In this document: piece by piece, positions 26,004-35,835 of the stretch
How the letters are laid out: every line of letters begins with the position of its first letter
How positions within the stretch are numbered: the first letter of the stretch is position 1
Origin: Marinobacter sp.
GTDB lineage: Bacteria > Pseudomonadota > Gammaproteobacteria > Pseudomonadales > Oleiphilaceae
Direction: 5' to 3'
Length of the DNA: 64,000 bases
Assembly (NCBI GenBank): GCA_022565395.1
Contig: JAIUMV010000014.1
Span: 1-64,000 of the forward strand
The notes under the pieces: model-generated
Seen by the model: the letters and a program-made list of their open reading frames with translations, nothing else
Told to the model about the DNA's origin: nothing
Database searches by the model: none
Program-made: the position numbers and the translations under genes

Positions 26004-27898
26004 CCCTGTACCTTTCCGTAACTTTGCCACCACAGGCCAAAGGCCACCATGCTCCAGAGTTCCTGAGTATGACGGTTATTGCCACCGAGGTGCGCCTGCC
26101 ATAGCTGGTTAACCCGTGCCATATCAAAGCACTGTGCCAGGCCGCCATCGGCGTCGGTCAGTAGCGCATCGGCAATGGGGCGGATCTCATGCCGCAACCA
26201 GTCTGCCAGGGGCACGGAAAAGCCCATTTTTTTGCGATAGAGAATGTCATCCGGCAACAGGCGGCTGAAGGTATCTTTGAGGATGAATTTTTTCTCTTTG
26301 CCCTTTAGTTTCAAGGCCGCAGGAATCGCTGCCGCGTACTCCACCACCCGGTAGTCCAGCAAAGGTGCGCGGGTTTCCAGGGAGTTGGCCATGCTCATAC
26401 GGTCCACCTTTACCAGAATATCCCCCGGCAGGTAGGTCTTTATGTCGGTATAGAGAATACGGGACAAATGATCATCCGCCGTGGCCTGCTGATAATGCTG
26501 CCGGGTGATATCTGCAGGATCATAGCCGGCAGTCTGAGCCTTTAGGTCTCCGGTCACCAGCTCGTCCCACAGGGACTGCCGGAAAAAACAGTTGGTGACA
26601 AAGAAGCTGGTATCCGGCGCTAGCGCCAGGGTTCCCAGCAAGGATTGCGCCTTGCCTGTCAGCGGGTGCTGCACCCGTCCCGCCAGGCTGGCCAGTAAGG
26701 GAAACAGATTACGCCGCAGTACACCCGGGAACAGACGGCGCAGGCGGTTCTCAATGGCATCCGTGTGGTATTTGCTGTAACCGGCAAAGTTCTCATCACC
26801 GCCGTCACCGGCCAGGGCCACGGTGACTTTTTGTCTCGCCAGTTGGGACACAAAATAGGTCGGTACGAAAGAGGGGTCGGCAAAGGGCTCATCAAAGTAA
26901 CGAGCGATGTTAGCGAGATTGGCCGGCACATTCTCACGCACCGTGAATTCATGGTGGCTGGTTTTGAACAGCTCGGCCACCTGACGGGCGAACTGAACCT
27001 CGTCATACTTTTCCGAGTCGAAGCCAATGGAACAGGTGGTGACTGGCTGGCTGGCATGACCTGCCATGAGCCCCACCACCGCGCTGGAGTCTACCCCACC
27101 ACTTAGAAAAGCACCCAGCGGGACATCACTGATCATGCGCAGGCGCACCGCATCATCAATCAGTTCGTACAGGCCATCTTCAATCTGCTGCAGACTGCGC
27201 CCGGCTAACGGCTGAAATGACAGGTTCCAGTACTGGCCCCGCTGCACTTGCCGGCCATCGGTTTTCAGCCAGAAACCCGGCTCCAGCTTGTGGAGGTTCT
27301 GGTAGATGGTTTTAGGATCAGGCACATACTGGTAGGCAAAGAAATCCTTGATGGCATCCGGACGCAATTCGGTTTTGACAAAGGGCAGCCGTAACAGGGC
27401 CTTGATCTCGGAACCAAATACGAACTGACCGTCCGCCTGATAGTAGTACAGGGGCTTCTTGCCCAGCCGATCCCGGGCCAGGAACAACTCCCGTGCCTGG
27501 GTGTCCCAGATGGCAATGGCAAACATGCCATTCAGGTGATCCAGACAGGCTGCGCCCTTTCGTTCGTAAAGTTCCAGCAGCACCTCGGTATCCGTCCGGG
27601 TGCGGAACTGGACACCGGCCTGCTGCAAGTCCTGACGGAGCGCCTGAAAATTATAGATTTCGCCATTAAACGCAATAACATAACGCCCGGAGGCGGACAC
27701 CATGGGCTGGGTGCCGGCATCGCTGAGATCAAGAATGCTGAGACGGCGATGGGATAATCCGATGTGGTCATCCAGAAAAACCGCACCGGCATCCGGGCCA
27801 CGGTGGATGATGGCATCGCCCATACTGTGTAACCAGCCCTCATGCTGATCACGGCCCGGGGTGGTTGCATTACGAAAAAAACCGGCCAAACCGCACAT
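26000..27898 (-). CDS. Asparagine-synthase-like amidotransferase, exosortase A associated
   Basis: Class II glutamine amidotransferase plus ATP-pyrophosphatase, 632 aa. The nucleophile Cys2 (MCGLAGF), HRGPDAG and FNGEIYN belong to the glutaminase domain (1-210); the synthase domain has the PP-loop LSGGVDSS (265-272) and LAGDGGDENFAGY. The family variant associated with exosortase A is thought to amidate a uronic acid or another acid in the exopolysaccharide rather than make free asparagine. It is coupled by ATGA overlap to the glycosyltransferase downstream and sits two bases after another upstream. Full length and intact. Confidence 0.92.
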   Translation of the reverse strand: MCGLAGFFRNATTPGRDQHEGWLHSMGDAIIHRGPDAGAVFLDDHIGLSHRRLSILDLSDAGTQPMVSASGRYVIAFNGEIYNFQALRQDLQQAGVQFRTRTDTEVLLELYERKGAACLDHLNGMFAIAIWDTQARELFLARDRLGKKPLYYYQADGQFVFGSEIKALLRLPFVKTELRPDAIKDFFAYQYVPDPKTIYQNLHKLEPGFWLKTDGRQVQRGQYWNLSFQPLAGRSLQQIEDGLYELIDDAVRLRMISDVPLGAFLSGGVDSSAVVGLMAGHASQPVTTCSIGFDSEKYDEVQFARQVAELFKTSHHEFTVRENVPANLANIARYFDEPFADPSFVPTYFVSQLARQKVTVALAGDGGDENFAGYSKYHTDAIENRLRRLFPGVLRRNLFPLLASLAGRVQHPLTGKAQSLLGTLALAPDTSFFVTNCFFRQSLWDELVTGDLKAQTAGYDPADITRQHYQQATADDHLSRILYTDIKTYLPGDILVKVDRMSMANSLETRAPLLDYRVVEYAAAIPAALKLKGKEKKFILKDTFSRLLPDDILYRKKMGFSVPLADWLRHEIRPIADALLTDADGGLAQCFDMARVNQLWQAHLGGNNRHTQELWSMVAFGLWWQSYGKVQG

Positions 27899-27900
27899 GG

Positions 27901-29061
27901 TTAGCGTGCGCCTCCGGCCACGGTTGATGCTCTCACCTCTCTCCCCAGCAACTGAGCAAAGAGGGCCTCATATTCCGCTGCCATGCGTCCGGCAGAGTAT
28001 TTTGCATCAATGTTTTCACGGGCAGTCCGGGCGAGGCGCTGAGCCAGTTCCGGGTCGTCCAGCAACTGCTGACAACAAGCCACCAGCGCAGCCTGATCAC
28101 CGTGAGGCGCCAGCAAACCGGTTTTACCATGCTCCACCAGTTGGTCCACACCGGGAATATCATAGGCCACCACGGGAATGCCCACCGCCATGGCTTCCAT
28201 CATGCAGCGGGGGATGCCCTCCAGAGAGGAAGTCATGACAAACAGGCTGAACCGGGAGAGTAGTTCCAGGCGGTCACCGCGAAACCCGAGAAACTCGATG
28301 GCACAGGCACTGGCCTGGCTGGCGGCCTGGGCCTCCAGCTCCGGCCGCTGGCGCCCATCTCCGAGCAGTTGCAACCGCAGGTTGGCATCCTTGCTGTACA
28401 GGCGGTCAAAAGCCTGCAGCAGATCCGGAATACCTTTGCGGGGAATCATCTGCCCGATAAAACCGATAATCCGTGCATCCTGACCTTGGGGCGCCTTTGC
28501 AGGGGCCAGCTCAGTGAGGGTCTGATCAATCTCTTTGAGATCCACGCCATTGCGGATAAAGTGGGTTTTACCTTTCGGCACGTTGAAGCGGGCCATATCA
28601 TCCATCAGTTCTTCAGACAGCGGTGCCACGGCGTCAAAGTACCGCAGCATGAAAGTACCTAAACGAATAAACGCCCCCAGCTTAAAGCCGACATTGCCTG
28701 AAAAGCCGTGGGGTGTGCTGACACATTTGATGCCTGCCCGCCACGCCGCCAACAAACCGAGAATGTCGGATTTGTAGCCGTGGGTGTGAATCACATCGAT
28801 CTCCCGGCGCTTGATCACCTCGACCAGCTGGTTAACCACACGAAAGTCAAAGCGCCCTTTCATGGGCAGATAGTGAACCTCACCAGCTTCTCCAGGGTAA
28901 AGCTCGGCCACCGACAGATCCTGATTGCCCCCCTCCTGGCTGACGGCAAGATCACAGACCATGTGCTCCTGATTGATGTTATTAGCCAGGGCCAGCACCC
29001 AGCGTTCGGCGCCGTAGAAACCGGCGGGGGTGATGAACTGTAATACCCGAATCTTACTCAC
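27901..29061 (-). CDS. Glycosyltransferase family 4
   Basis: GT4 enzyme of 386 aa: QFITPAGFYGAERWVLALA at the N-terminus, DVIHTHGYKSDILG, HFIRNGVDL, then IIGFIGQMIPRKGIPDLL and the donor-site motif MTSSLEGIPRCMMEAMAVGIPVV. Overlaps the upstream GT2 gene by four bases (ATGA), so translation is coupled. One of three glycosyltransferases in the GC-rich conserved half of the locus. Acceptor and donor unknown. Confidence 0.9.
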   Translation of the reverse strand: MSKIRVLQFITPAGFYGAERWVLALANNINQEHMVCDLAVSQEGGNQDLSVAELYPGEAGEVHYLPMKGRFDFRVVNQLVEVIKRREIDVIHTHGYKSDILGLLAAWRAGIKCVSTPHGFSGNVGFKLGAFIRLGTFMLRYFDAVAPLSEELMDDMARFNVPKGKTHFIRNGVDLKEIDQTLTELAPAKAPQGQDARIIGFIGQMIPRKGIPDLLQAFDRLYSKDANLRLQLLGDGRQRPELEAQAASQASACAIEFLGFRGDRLELLSRFSLFVMTSSLEGIPRCMMEAMAVGIPVVAYDIPGVDQLVEHGKTGLLAPHGDQAALVACCQQLLDDPELAQRLARTARENIDAKYSAGRMAAEYEALFAQLLGREVRASTVAGGAR

Positions 29062-30251
29062 TTCTTGAACTCCGTTTCAGCGGATGATGCACTTTCTGGT
29101 CGGGCGCTGGACCATGTCACCTGTGTTTCCCCCTTAATTGCTTTAAAGATACCGCGCACGGCATAGAGGTTTACCATGGTGAAGTAATAAGGGGTGGAGA
29201 GATAGATCGGCAATTCTGATTTGTCATCGCGTCTATGTGCGATTAACGTCAGCGCAAGCAACAAAAACGCCCCCAAGGCGACTATTTGGAAGGGCCACCA
29301 GCCTGCAATAGCAAGCGGTATGCTACCCAACACCCCCAGCCCCAGAAATACCGGAATCAACCAGCGCAGCAGCTTATGGGAGATAACCTCCCAGGCGAAG
29401 ATACCCACCCGGGCCGGATTCATGGTGGTGCTGACACGCATCAGGCCGCGAATACTGCGGTTGACGATGCGCTCCTTGCGGGCGATTTCCTTGTCGAAGT
29501 TGCCTGCGGTTTCTTCAAAGCACTGGGCTTCGGCATCAAAAATGCCCCGGTAGCCTTTGGCGATGATTTGCAGTGGGTTGACGAAGTCGTTGATGTCTTT
29601 CTGCTGGAGGGGCTCCCAGAGTTCACGGCGGATGGCATAGATAGCACCGTCGCCTCCCACCACAGAATGCAGGCGGGATTCCCATTGTTTGATGGCGATT
29701 TCATAGCGCCAGTAGAGGTTTTCATTCTGGGCGCTGGCGCCGCTGGCACCGTCGGTATACAGGGCCGCGCCGACCACGTAGCCTACCTCCGGGTCGGCGA
29801 AGTTGCGCACCAGCTTACGGATGGCATCCGGCGCGTAGAGGGCGTTGGCGTCACTGAACACCACCACCTCCCCTTGCGCGGCGTCCAGGGCCAGGTTCAG
29901 GCCCATGGTTTTGCCCAAGCGGCCTTCCTGGCGGATCAGGGTAATGCCCTGCGCCGCGTAGTCCTTGACGATCTCATCCGTGCCATCATCAGAACCGTCG
30001 GACACTACCAGGATCTGCAGCTGGTCACGGGGATAGTCCATGGCCAGGGCATTATCCAGCTTGGCAGCGATGACGGCGGCTTCGTTGTAACAAGAGATCA
30101 CCAGGGTGACTGATGGGGTGATGTCATCCCGGCGGTGGGTAATGGCAGGCCGCTTGCGGGTCAGTAGCCACAGCAAGGCGGGGTAGCCGAAGTACACATA
30201 GACCGGCACCGCAAGGCACAGCAGGGTAAGGAGTATCAGAAGGGCTGTCAT
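29058..30251 (-). CDS. Membrane glycosyltransferase family 2 (cellulose-synthase-like)
   Basis: Processive-type GT2 of 397 aa. N-terminal TM helix (about 3-22), catalytic domain with TLVISCYNEAAVIAAKL, VVSDGSDDGTD and FSDANALY (metal-binding D-x-D-like), then a GGDGAIYAIRREL acceptor region, followed by three TM helices (about 295-330 and 355-380). It overlaps both neighbours by four bases. It could extend the chain or synthesise part of the repeat unit at the inner membrane. Confidence 0.88.
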   Translation of the reverse strand: MTALLILLTLLCLAVPVYVYFGYPALLWLLTRKRPAITHRRDDITPSVTLVISCYNEAAVIAAKLDNALAMDYPRDQLQILVVSDGSDDGTDEIVKDYAAQGITLIRQEGRLGKTMGLNLALDAAQGEVVVFSDANALYAPDAIRKLVRNFADPEVGYVVGAALYTDGASGASAQNENLYWRYEIAIKQWESRLHSVVGGDGAIYAIRRELWEPLQQKDINDFVNPLQIIAKGYRGIFDAEAQCFEETAGNFDKEIARKERIVNRSIRGLMRVSTTMNPARVGIFAWEVISHKLLRWLIPVFLGLGVLGSIPLAIAGWWPFQIVALGAFLLLALTLIAHRRDDKSELPIYLSTPYYFTMVNLYAVRGIFKAIKGETQVTWSSARPESASSAETEFKK

Positions 30252-31375
30252 AGGCTGATATGCTTTCTTAACTTGGGGCCGAGCCAGTTGGCGATGGCCA
30301 GGGGCAAACGCTGCCAGCAGGCTTCAATAAATTGTCTCAGTTTGCGGGCCAGATTACCGGGTTCAGTGATGGCAGACTCGGTTACCCGGCCATCCGAATG
30401 CCAGTGTACCCAGGTCAGGCCATAGGGTTTGGCGCCCCACTGCTTTTTGAACCGGTAAGTGCCCTCGCCGAAGGTGGAGCGGCCAAAATCAAACCACTGG
30501 CATCCCGCATCCGTGACATGACTGAGCAGGGCCCAGTAGAGCAGCATGTTGGGGGCCAGGTGGTTAAAGTCCGCCAGCGTGGAGGCCCAAGGGATACAGG
30601 CCCGCCGCCCGGCTACAAGCACAATGCCGGCGCCCACCACCTGCTCATCCGCGTACACCAGCCCGACCAGCATCTGCTCACCATAGGCGTCAGCCAGTGC
30701 CTGAAACCAGGCTTTGCTGTGCACCGGGGAGCCCAAGCGGCGCATGTTAGCGGCAAATACCGGGTAAAAGGCATCCACTCCTTCACTGCCACGTACCACG
30801 GCTGACGTCAGACCGTTCTTTTCTGCCTTGCGGATCTGGCTACGGAGTTTCGGTTTGTAGCTTTTTATCAGGCTATCGCTGGATTCTGGCAGCGGGAACA
30901 GCATGCTGACCTTGCGGGCACTGCGGGCCTGCTCGGCCTCGGTGATCTGCGCCTCCGTCAGGGCGTCACCACCAATACGTACCGCGATATCCGCCGTGCC
31001 ACATGCCTCCATCAGGGTCTGGGCGCCGGCCTTCAGGGCAGCGAGCACCGCTTCGTCCTGCGCCAGGGGGCCACCCAGATCACAAAAGGGCAAGGACACC
31101 AGCGGCCCACCGCCGGGGCGGCGCAGTCGGCAAACGGGCATAGCGCCTACCCATTCCCCCTTACGGGTGACACTGACCACCCAGCCTTCATGGCCATAGG
31201 CCGCCACAGTGGCCAACAGCCACGCCCGCTGATGGTAAGGAGAGGCCTGAGGATGACTGGCTACAAAGCGGTCATAGGCCTCAGCGGGTACGTCTTTCAG
31301 CCGCAATGCACGGGTGACGGTGCCCGGTGCATTATCCAGCGCCTGGCCTGTCAATTCGCTGGCCGCTACCGTCAT
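30248..31375 (-). CDS. FemAB-family XrtA/PEP-CTERM-associated protein
   Basis: Protein of 375 aa with the GNAT-like double domain of FemAB proteins: SPYHQRAWLLATVAAYGHE near the N-terminus, LRSQIRKAEKNGLTSAVVRG in the middle, and the C-terminal WFDFGRSTFGEGTYRFKKQWG, a strong signature of the FemAB member of exosortase A loci. FemAB enzymes transfer aminoacyl groups from charged tRNA, so it may attach an amino acid to the exopolysaccharide. Four-base overlaps on both sides. Confidence 0.9.
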   Translation of the reverse strand: MTVAASELTGQALDNAPGTVTRALRLKDVPAEAYDRFVASHPQASPYHQRAWLLATVAAYGHEGWVVSVTRKGEWVGAMPVCRLRRPGGGPLVSLPFCDLGGPLAQDEAVLAALKAGAQTLMEACGTADIAVRIGGDALTEAQITEAEQARSARKVSMLFPLPESSDSLIKSYKPKLRSQIRKAEKNGLTSAVVRGSEGVDAFYPVFAANMRRLGSPVHSKAWFQALADAYGEQMLVGLVYADEQVVGAGIVLVAGRRACIPWASTLADFNHLAPNMLLYWALLSHVTDAGCQWFDFGRSTFGEGTYRFKKQWGAKPYGLTWVHWHSDGRVTESAITEPGNLARKLRQFIEACWQRLPLAIANWLGPKLRKHISL

Positions 31376-32502
31376 GATCCGGCGGCTCCGTTGTTGGCTT
31401 CGGCAAACCAGCGGTTGCGGGCCTTGCGAACCACATCCTCCAACTTCAGTTTGAAGCGTTTACGCTGTAGAGACACCTGCACCAACTGCTTGTGAAAGTG
31501 CCCGAGCTGGGCTTTGTAGCGCTCATCACCACCCATAAAATCATAGTAGTGGAAGCCATGCTGACGGTAGTCCTCGATACAGAGGCTATGCCCCAACAAG
31601 CCAGGTTTGAAGCGGTTGTCGTCCTCCACCCGCATACCACCCAGGTAAAAGTAGACTTTCTGGTCATAAAGCAGGTTGTAGAAAGAGGCAGTCACTTCGC
31701 CATCAACCTGAAGGGAGACCAAATCTACCCCGCCAGTAGCCCACTGGTCTTCAATCAGGCTGCGGTGAAAGCGCACGAAGTCCGGGTTGGCGTAGCCGCT
31801 TTGATCCGGGCCGGTGCCCCAGCGCTCCAGGTGCAAAGGGCCGATACCATCGAAGATGGCCAGCGCCTCGGCCACGGAGTCCGGGCGAACAAGCTTTACC
31901 TCACCCCGGCTCTCATAAAGACGGTGGGATCGGTTGATCTGATAGCGGGTGTTGCGGGACAGAGTATCCAAATAATGCAGCCCGCCGCGGCGCAAGGCGT
32001 CAAGATCTACCCCGTAACAGGGCGCCTCCCACCGCAGGTGCGAATAAAGCCCTGTCAGCTCCGCAAACTGTTTGGCTTCATCCGCATCAATGGCGCCGAT
32101 AATGAACTCGTCCCATTCCGGCATGTCATTGCACAGGTGTTGCAGGCAGGCCGCGGCAACGGCCTCTTCCTTGCCGTTCTCCGACAGAAAGCCGTTGTAC
32201 TCGATCCAGATCTGATCCTGGTGCTTATGCCCGGTCTGGTGCAGGCGCAGGCAACGGGAGCGCAAAAGGCCGTGGCGACGCTCTTCGGTTTGCACCACCA
32301 GCCCCAGGCCTACCAGCCTGTCCCCCTCCATAACACGCAGTACGTCTGCCTGGGGTTCATACACTGCCAGCCAATGCCCCAGCCATTGCCAGGACAGAAA
32401 TACCGTGGGCGAGGCACGGCCTTCCAGCTCTTGCCAATCGGCTTTCAGCCAGCTTACATCACGGGCCGCCAGCCGGGTGACGGTGAGCGCATCAGCAGTC
32501 AT
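31372..32502 (-). CDS. CelD/BcsL-type GNAT-fold protein
   Basis: Protein of 376 aa with a GNAT (acetyltransferase_6-like) core. FLSWQWLGHWLAVY near residue 35, the SRNTRYQINRSHRLYE stretch in the middle and FHYYDFMGGDERYKAQLG near the end are typical of CelD/BcsL proteins from cellulose and exopolysaccharide loci. The start at ATG 32502 is favoured because AGGA lies at the right distance; an ATG three codons upstream touches the Shine-Dalgarno. Overlaps femAB-like by four bases. It probably acylates or aminoacylates the glycan. Confidence 0.83.
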   Translation of the reverse strand: MTADALTVTRLAARDVSWLKADWQELEGRASPTVFLSWQWLGHWLAVYEPQADVLRVMEGDRLVGLGLVVQTEERRHGLLRSRCLRLHQTGHKHQDQIWIEYNGFLSENGKEEAVAAACLQHLCNDMPEWDEFIIGAIDADEAKQFAELTGLYSHLRWEAPCYGVDLDALRRGGLHYLDTLSRNTRYQINRSHRLYESRGEVKLVRPDSVAEALAIFDGIGPLHLERWGTGPDQSGYANPDFVRFHRSLIEDQWATGGVDLVSLQVDGEVTASFYNLLYDQKVYFYLGGMRVEDDNRFKPGLLGHSLCIEDYRQHGFHYYDFMGGDERYKAQLGHFHKQLVQVSLQRKRFKLKLEDVVRKARNRWFAEANNGAAGS

Positions 32503-32527
32503 ACAACGCATCCTGCAGCTTGAGGGC

Positions 32528-34354
32528 TCAGTGGGCCGGGTTCGGGTGTTTCACCAGGAAGGGCCCCAGCACCAAATAGTCCAGGTTGCCCTGCAGGAAG
32601 GCGCGCACCGCGTCGTCCGGGCTGTTAACGATGGGCTCCTCGTGCATGTTGAAGCTGGTGTTGATCAGGCTGGGAATGCCACTGAGCTTCTCATACTCCT
32701 TGAGTATGTCGTAATAGCCGGGGTTCACCTCACGCTGGATCAGCTGTGGGCGGGCGGTACCGTCCACATGCACGGCGGCGGGGCAGTTCTCCCGCATGAA
32801 CTCAGTGCAGTCGAAGGTGATGGTCATGAACTCGGCGGCGTGTTCTGCACCCTTGATATTGTGGTAACAGCGCTCCCGGGCTTCATACAGGGTGACCGGG
32901 GCAAAAGGCATAAACTCGGTGCGACCCAGGCGTTTGTTAAGCCACTGGTTCACCTCTGGCTCTCGTGCGTGGTACATGATGGAGCGGTTGCCCAGGGCAC
33001 GGGGGCCATACTCCATCCGCCCGTCAAAACGCGCGACCACCTGGCCACTGTGAATCAGCGCAGCCACCTCTGCCGCCAGGTTAGCGGGCTTATTGATGGT
33101 GAGGCCTTCGGCCTGGAGGGCTTTTTCCATGTCAGCTTCGGAGTAATCCGGGCCGTAGTACGCATTGCTGATAGAGGGCTTAATGCCACTCTGCCAGCTA
33201 TGGTAGAGCGCCGCCCCGGTACCGCAACCGCCGTCACCCATATTGGGGTACACAAAAATGTGGTTGACGCCTTCAATCTCAAAAATCCGCTGGTTGAGTT
33301 TAACGTTGGCGGTGACACCACCGGACAGCACGATGGTGTCAATGCCTGTTTTCTGAACCCAGTAACGAATGCAGTTGGTGGCCACTTTTTCCAGCACATA
33401 CTGATAGGCTGCGGCTACATCGATTTTCGGGAACTTGGAGGCCAGATAACGGGAGAAATAGACGTTGTTGGCCTCATAGATACGGAAGTCGCCTTCCGTC
33501 TGCTCGATACGGCTGAGCAGGATATCACCGAGGATGCTGGGGTCACCGTAGGAAGCCAGACCAACGATTTTGCCCTCGTGGCGGCTGGGCTTAAAGCCCA
33601 GACTGGAGGTGACGTGCTCGTACAGGGTGCCCAGGGAGTTAGGGAAGCTCAGGCCATGCAGGCGCTTGATCTTACCGCCGCTGGCTTCGCTGATTGATCC
33701 GGCAAGCCCGGAGCCGTAGCCGTCCAGGGTGACACACAGGGCGCGATCAAAACCGCTGCAGAGGTAGCTGTTGGCGGCATGGGACAGATGATGCTCCATA
33801 CGCTTGGTGGTGCCTGACCAACCGTTGCGGGCCAGGCCTTCATTCAGTTCCTGCTCCCAACGACGGAAACCTTCAGTTGCAGCCTCTCCCCACTGCCGGG
33901 ATGCCTTCAGAGCCGCATTGTTGGAGGCCAGCTTCTGCGCACCTGCCATGCTGTAAAAGGAGCTGTGCAGAAAGCCTTTCTCCATGATGGCATTGGGGTG
34001 TTCGAGACCGTGGATAGGCTCGTTGCGGTCGGGCACCTTGGCCAGGGCATCCTTGATCTGGCGGCTGAGATCCTTGGGCTGGAAGGCCTTGATAAAGGCC
34101 TTTTCGTCCTCCAGATTTTTGGTAAACAGTTTTTGCTCGTTTTCCCAAGTCAGGAAGGGGTAGCAGACCAGGTCAAAGTCGCTCATTTTCGAGCCGGTGT
34201 AAGCGAGGGCTTTTTCCAGCGCCAGCTGGGGGAAGCCCGCTTGCTGTTTGGTGCGGGTGAAGCGCTCTTCACCTGCAGCAAACAGAATCTCACCATCCTC
34301 TACAATGGCTACGGTTGAATCCTTGTCCAGTGGGGATATCCCGAGAACCTTCAT
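32528..34354 (-). CDS. Carbamoyltransferase (NodU/CmcH family)
   Basis: Protein of 608 aa with an N-terminal Kae1-like domain (LGISPLDKDSTVAIVEDGEI; metal-site histidines in RMEHHLSHAANSYLCS; DGYGSG) and a C-terminal YrdC-like domain typical of the family (RFDGRMEYGPRALGNRSIM; FAPVTLYEA; PSLINTSFNMHEEPI). NodU/CmcH enzymes transfer a carbamoyl group from carbamoyl phosphate to a sugar hydroxyl. It overlaps the WalW-like deacetylase gene by four bases. The carAB genes for carbamoyl phosphate are 12 kb away, but that neighbourhood is ancestral, not functional evidence. Confidence 0.92.
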   Translation of the reverse strand: MKVLGISPLDKDSTVAIVEDGEILFAAGEERFTRTKQQAGFPQLALEKALAYTGSKMSDFDLVCYPFLTWENEQKLFTKNLEDEKAFIKAFQPKDLSRQIKDALAKVPDRNEPIHGLEHPNAIMEKGFLHSSFYSMAGAQKLASNNAALKASRQWGEAATEGFRRWEQELNEGLARNGWSGTTKRMEHHLSHAANSYLCSGFDRALCVTLDGYGSGLAGSISEASGGKIKRLHGLSFPNSLGTLYEHVTSSLGFKPSRHEGKIVGLASYGDPSILGDILLSRIEQTEGDFRIYEANNVYFSRYLASKFPKIDVAAAYQYVLEKVATNCIRYWVQKTGIDTIVLSGGVTANVKLNQRIFEIEGVNHIFVYPNMGDGGCGTGAALYHSWQSGIKPSISNAYYGPDYSEADMEKALQAEGLTINKPANLAAEVAALIHSGQVVARFDGRMEYGPRALGNRSIMYHAREPEVNQWLNKRLGRTEFMPFAPVTLYEARERCYHNIKGAEHAAEFMTITFDCTEFMRENCPAAVHVDGTARPQLIQREVNPGYYDILKEYEKLSGIPSLINTSFNMHEEPIVNSPDDAVRAFLQGNLDYLVLGPFLVKHPNPAH

Positions 34355-35346
34355 GCCTTGCTCTCCATCAGTGTGCGTAAGCGGGTCGGCGTACTTGCTT
34401 CTCCGCCCAATTCGTTGAAAAAGAAATCGAAAAACTGTCGGAAGCTGCCCAGGAACTGGTTCAGCTGCTCATCATTCTTGACGTAAGTGGTGTGTCCGGG
34501 CACAACGCTGGGGCTGTGGAAGCTCCAGGTAAAGGTGCGCACACCCTGTTTATAAAGAGCCCGGGTCACCTTGATGTGCTCGGCCGGGGAAAAACCCTCC
34601 GGTGACAGCATCAGGCGGTCTACTGCCCCGAGCCGGGACAAAATGCCGGGGGCCTTGAACTTTTTCAGGGCCATGGCCAGCTCAAAAAGGGGTACCGCCA
34701 GGGGCTGGGCCCAACCGATAAAGCCGCCGGTGCAGGGCAGTTCAAGAATTGGCTGCTCGTCAGGCCCAAACCAGAACGGGCTGGCATTGTAACGGCGGTA
34801 ATCGGGGCCACCGTCGGCCCGTGAGTCCAGAGGCGGGCACACCGAGAGGTCGATGGTGAAACCCAGCTCGTTGAGAATGTCGGTGGTATTGGGGCCGAAG
34901 CCATAACGCCCGGCCTTGTAGGCCACCGGAGCCTGGCCAAAGTTGGCGGCAATGGTATCCCGTAGGGTTTGCAGCTTTTCCCGCTCAACGGCTTCAGGCA
35001 GATTGCCGGGATACATGTTGGCGCGGGTCAGGGGCTCACCCAAAGGTGGGTTGACCCAGGGGTGCAGGTGGGCACCGATTTCACACTGGCCGGCGTCAAG
35101 ATAGGCTTTCAGGGGTTCATAGCCTGTAGGTTGGCTGGCAACCGGGTAGTCCACTACATAGCAGGGCACGACACCGTACTCGTTGAAAATATCTTGGGCA
35201 CGGTGGATGTACTGCATGGCGCTGACGCGGTTTTCTGCCGGGTCAGGCTCTGCGCTCCAGTCGAATTCTTCTTCCGTGTCAATGACGACGATCAGGCGAG
35301 GCTTTTCGTCAGCCGGCAGCGTGATGGGTCGTTTGTTGGTAAACAT
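34351..35346 (-). CDS. WalW-type polysaccharide deacetylase-like protein
   Basis: Protein of 331 aa with an NodB-like fold: LIVVIDTEEEFDW as the first motif, CEIGAHLHPWVNPP with the metal-type His pair, YKAGRYGFG and RTFTWSFHSPSVVPGHT. This matches WalW-like deacetylases of polysaccharide loci. AAGG lies just ahead of the ATG. It is the first gene of the minus-strand modification operon; its upstream side is a repeat cluster that must hold the promoter or be read through. Confidence 0.85.
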   Translation of the reverse strand: MFTNKRPITLPADEKPRLIVVIDTEEEFDWSAEPDPAENRVSAMQYIHRAQDIFNEYGVVPCYVVDYPVASQPTGYEPLKAYLDAGQCEIGAHLHPWVNPPLGEPLTRANMYPGNLPEAVEREKLQTLRDTIAANFGQAPVAYKAGRYGFGPNTTDILNELGFTIDLSVCPPLDSRADGGPDYRRYNASPFWFGPDEQPILELPCTGGFIGWAQPLAVPLFELAMALKKFKAPGILSRLGAVDRLMLSPEGFSPAEHIKVTRALYKQGVRTFTWSFHSPSVVPGHTTYVKNDEQLNQFLGSFRQFFDFFFNELGGEASTPTRLRTLMESKA

Positions 35347-35385
35347 GGTCCTTCCCTGTCTTTCAGTGTTGCCGTAGATGGTTGA

Positions 35386-35825
35386 GGGTGGCGAAGCGTT
35401 GCTTCGCGTTTTTTTTCACCCTCACCCTACCCTCTCCCCTCAAGGGAGAGGGAACAAAAAAACAAACACACAACCGTGGTCTGTTGCGTTCCGGCGGGTG
35501 AAGCGTTGCTTCATTCTTCCGCCTACCCCCCCTCAAGAGAGCGGGAACAAAAATCCGTGAACGCCGCCCCCAGCTTTAAGCCCCTCTCCCTCGAGGGGGT
35601 GGAGGCGGACAAGCGAAGCATCGCTTCGCCCGCCGTAACGACTGCCGCTATGCGGCAGGCCGGGGCGCGGAGCGGGGGTTGGGGTGAGGGTGGCTAGCGT
35701 GGCCCCGGCAGGGGACATCACTAGTTAACTAACCCACAGCGATAGCAGGGCTGACGAAGCATAGCTTCGTATGTTTTTTTCACCCTCACCCTACCCTCTC
35801 CCCTCAAGGGAGAGGGAACAAATAC
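35386..35825. repeat. Second cluster of palindromic intergenic repeats
   Basis: The same family as at the left end: GAAGCGTTGCTTC cores, CACCCTCACCCTACC arms, and CCCTCTCCCCTCAAGGGAGAGGG palindromes. Units are rearranged and partly truncated; one includes GCCGCTATGCGGC and GCGGAGCGGGGGTTGG. It separates the two minus-strand EPS operons. I see no gene in it. Confidence 0.8.
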
Positions 35826-35835
35826 CGTCCGGAGG

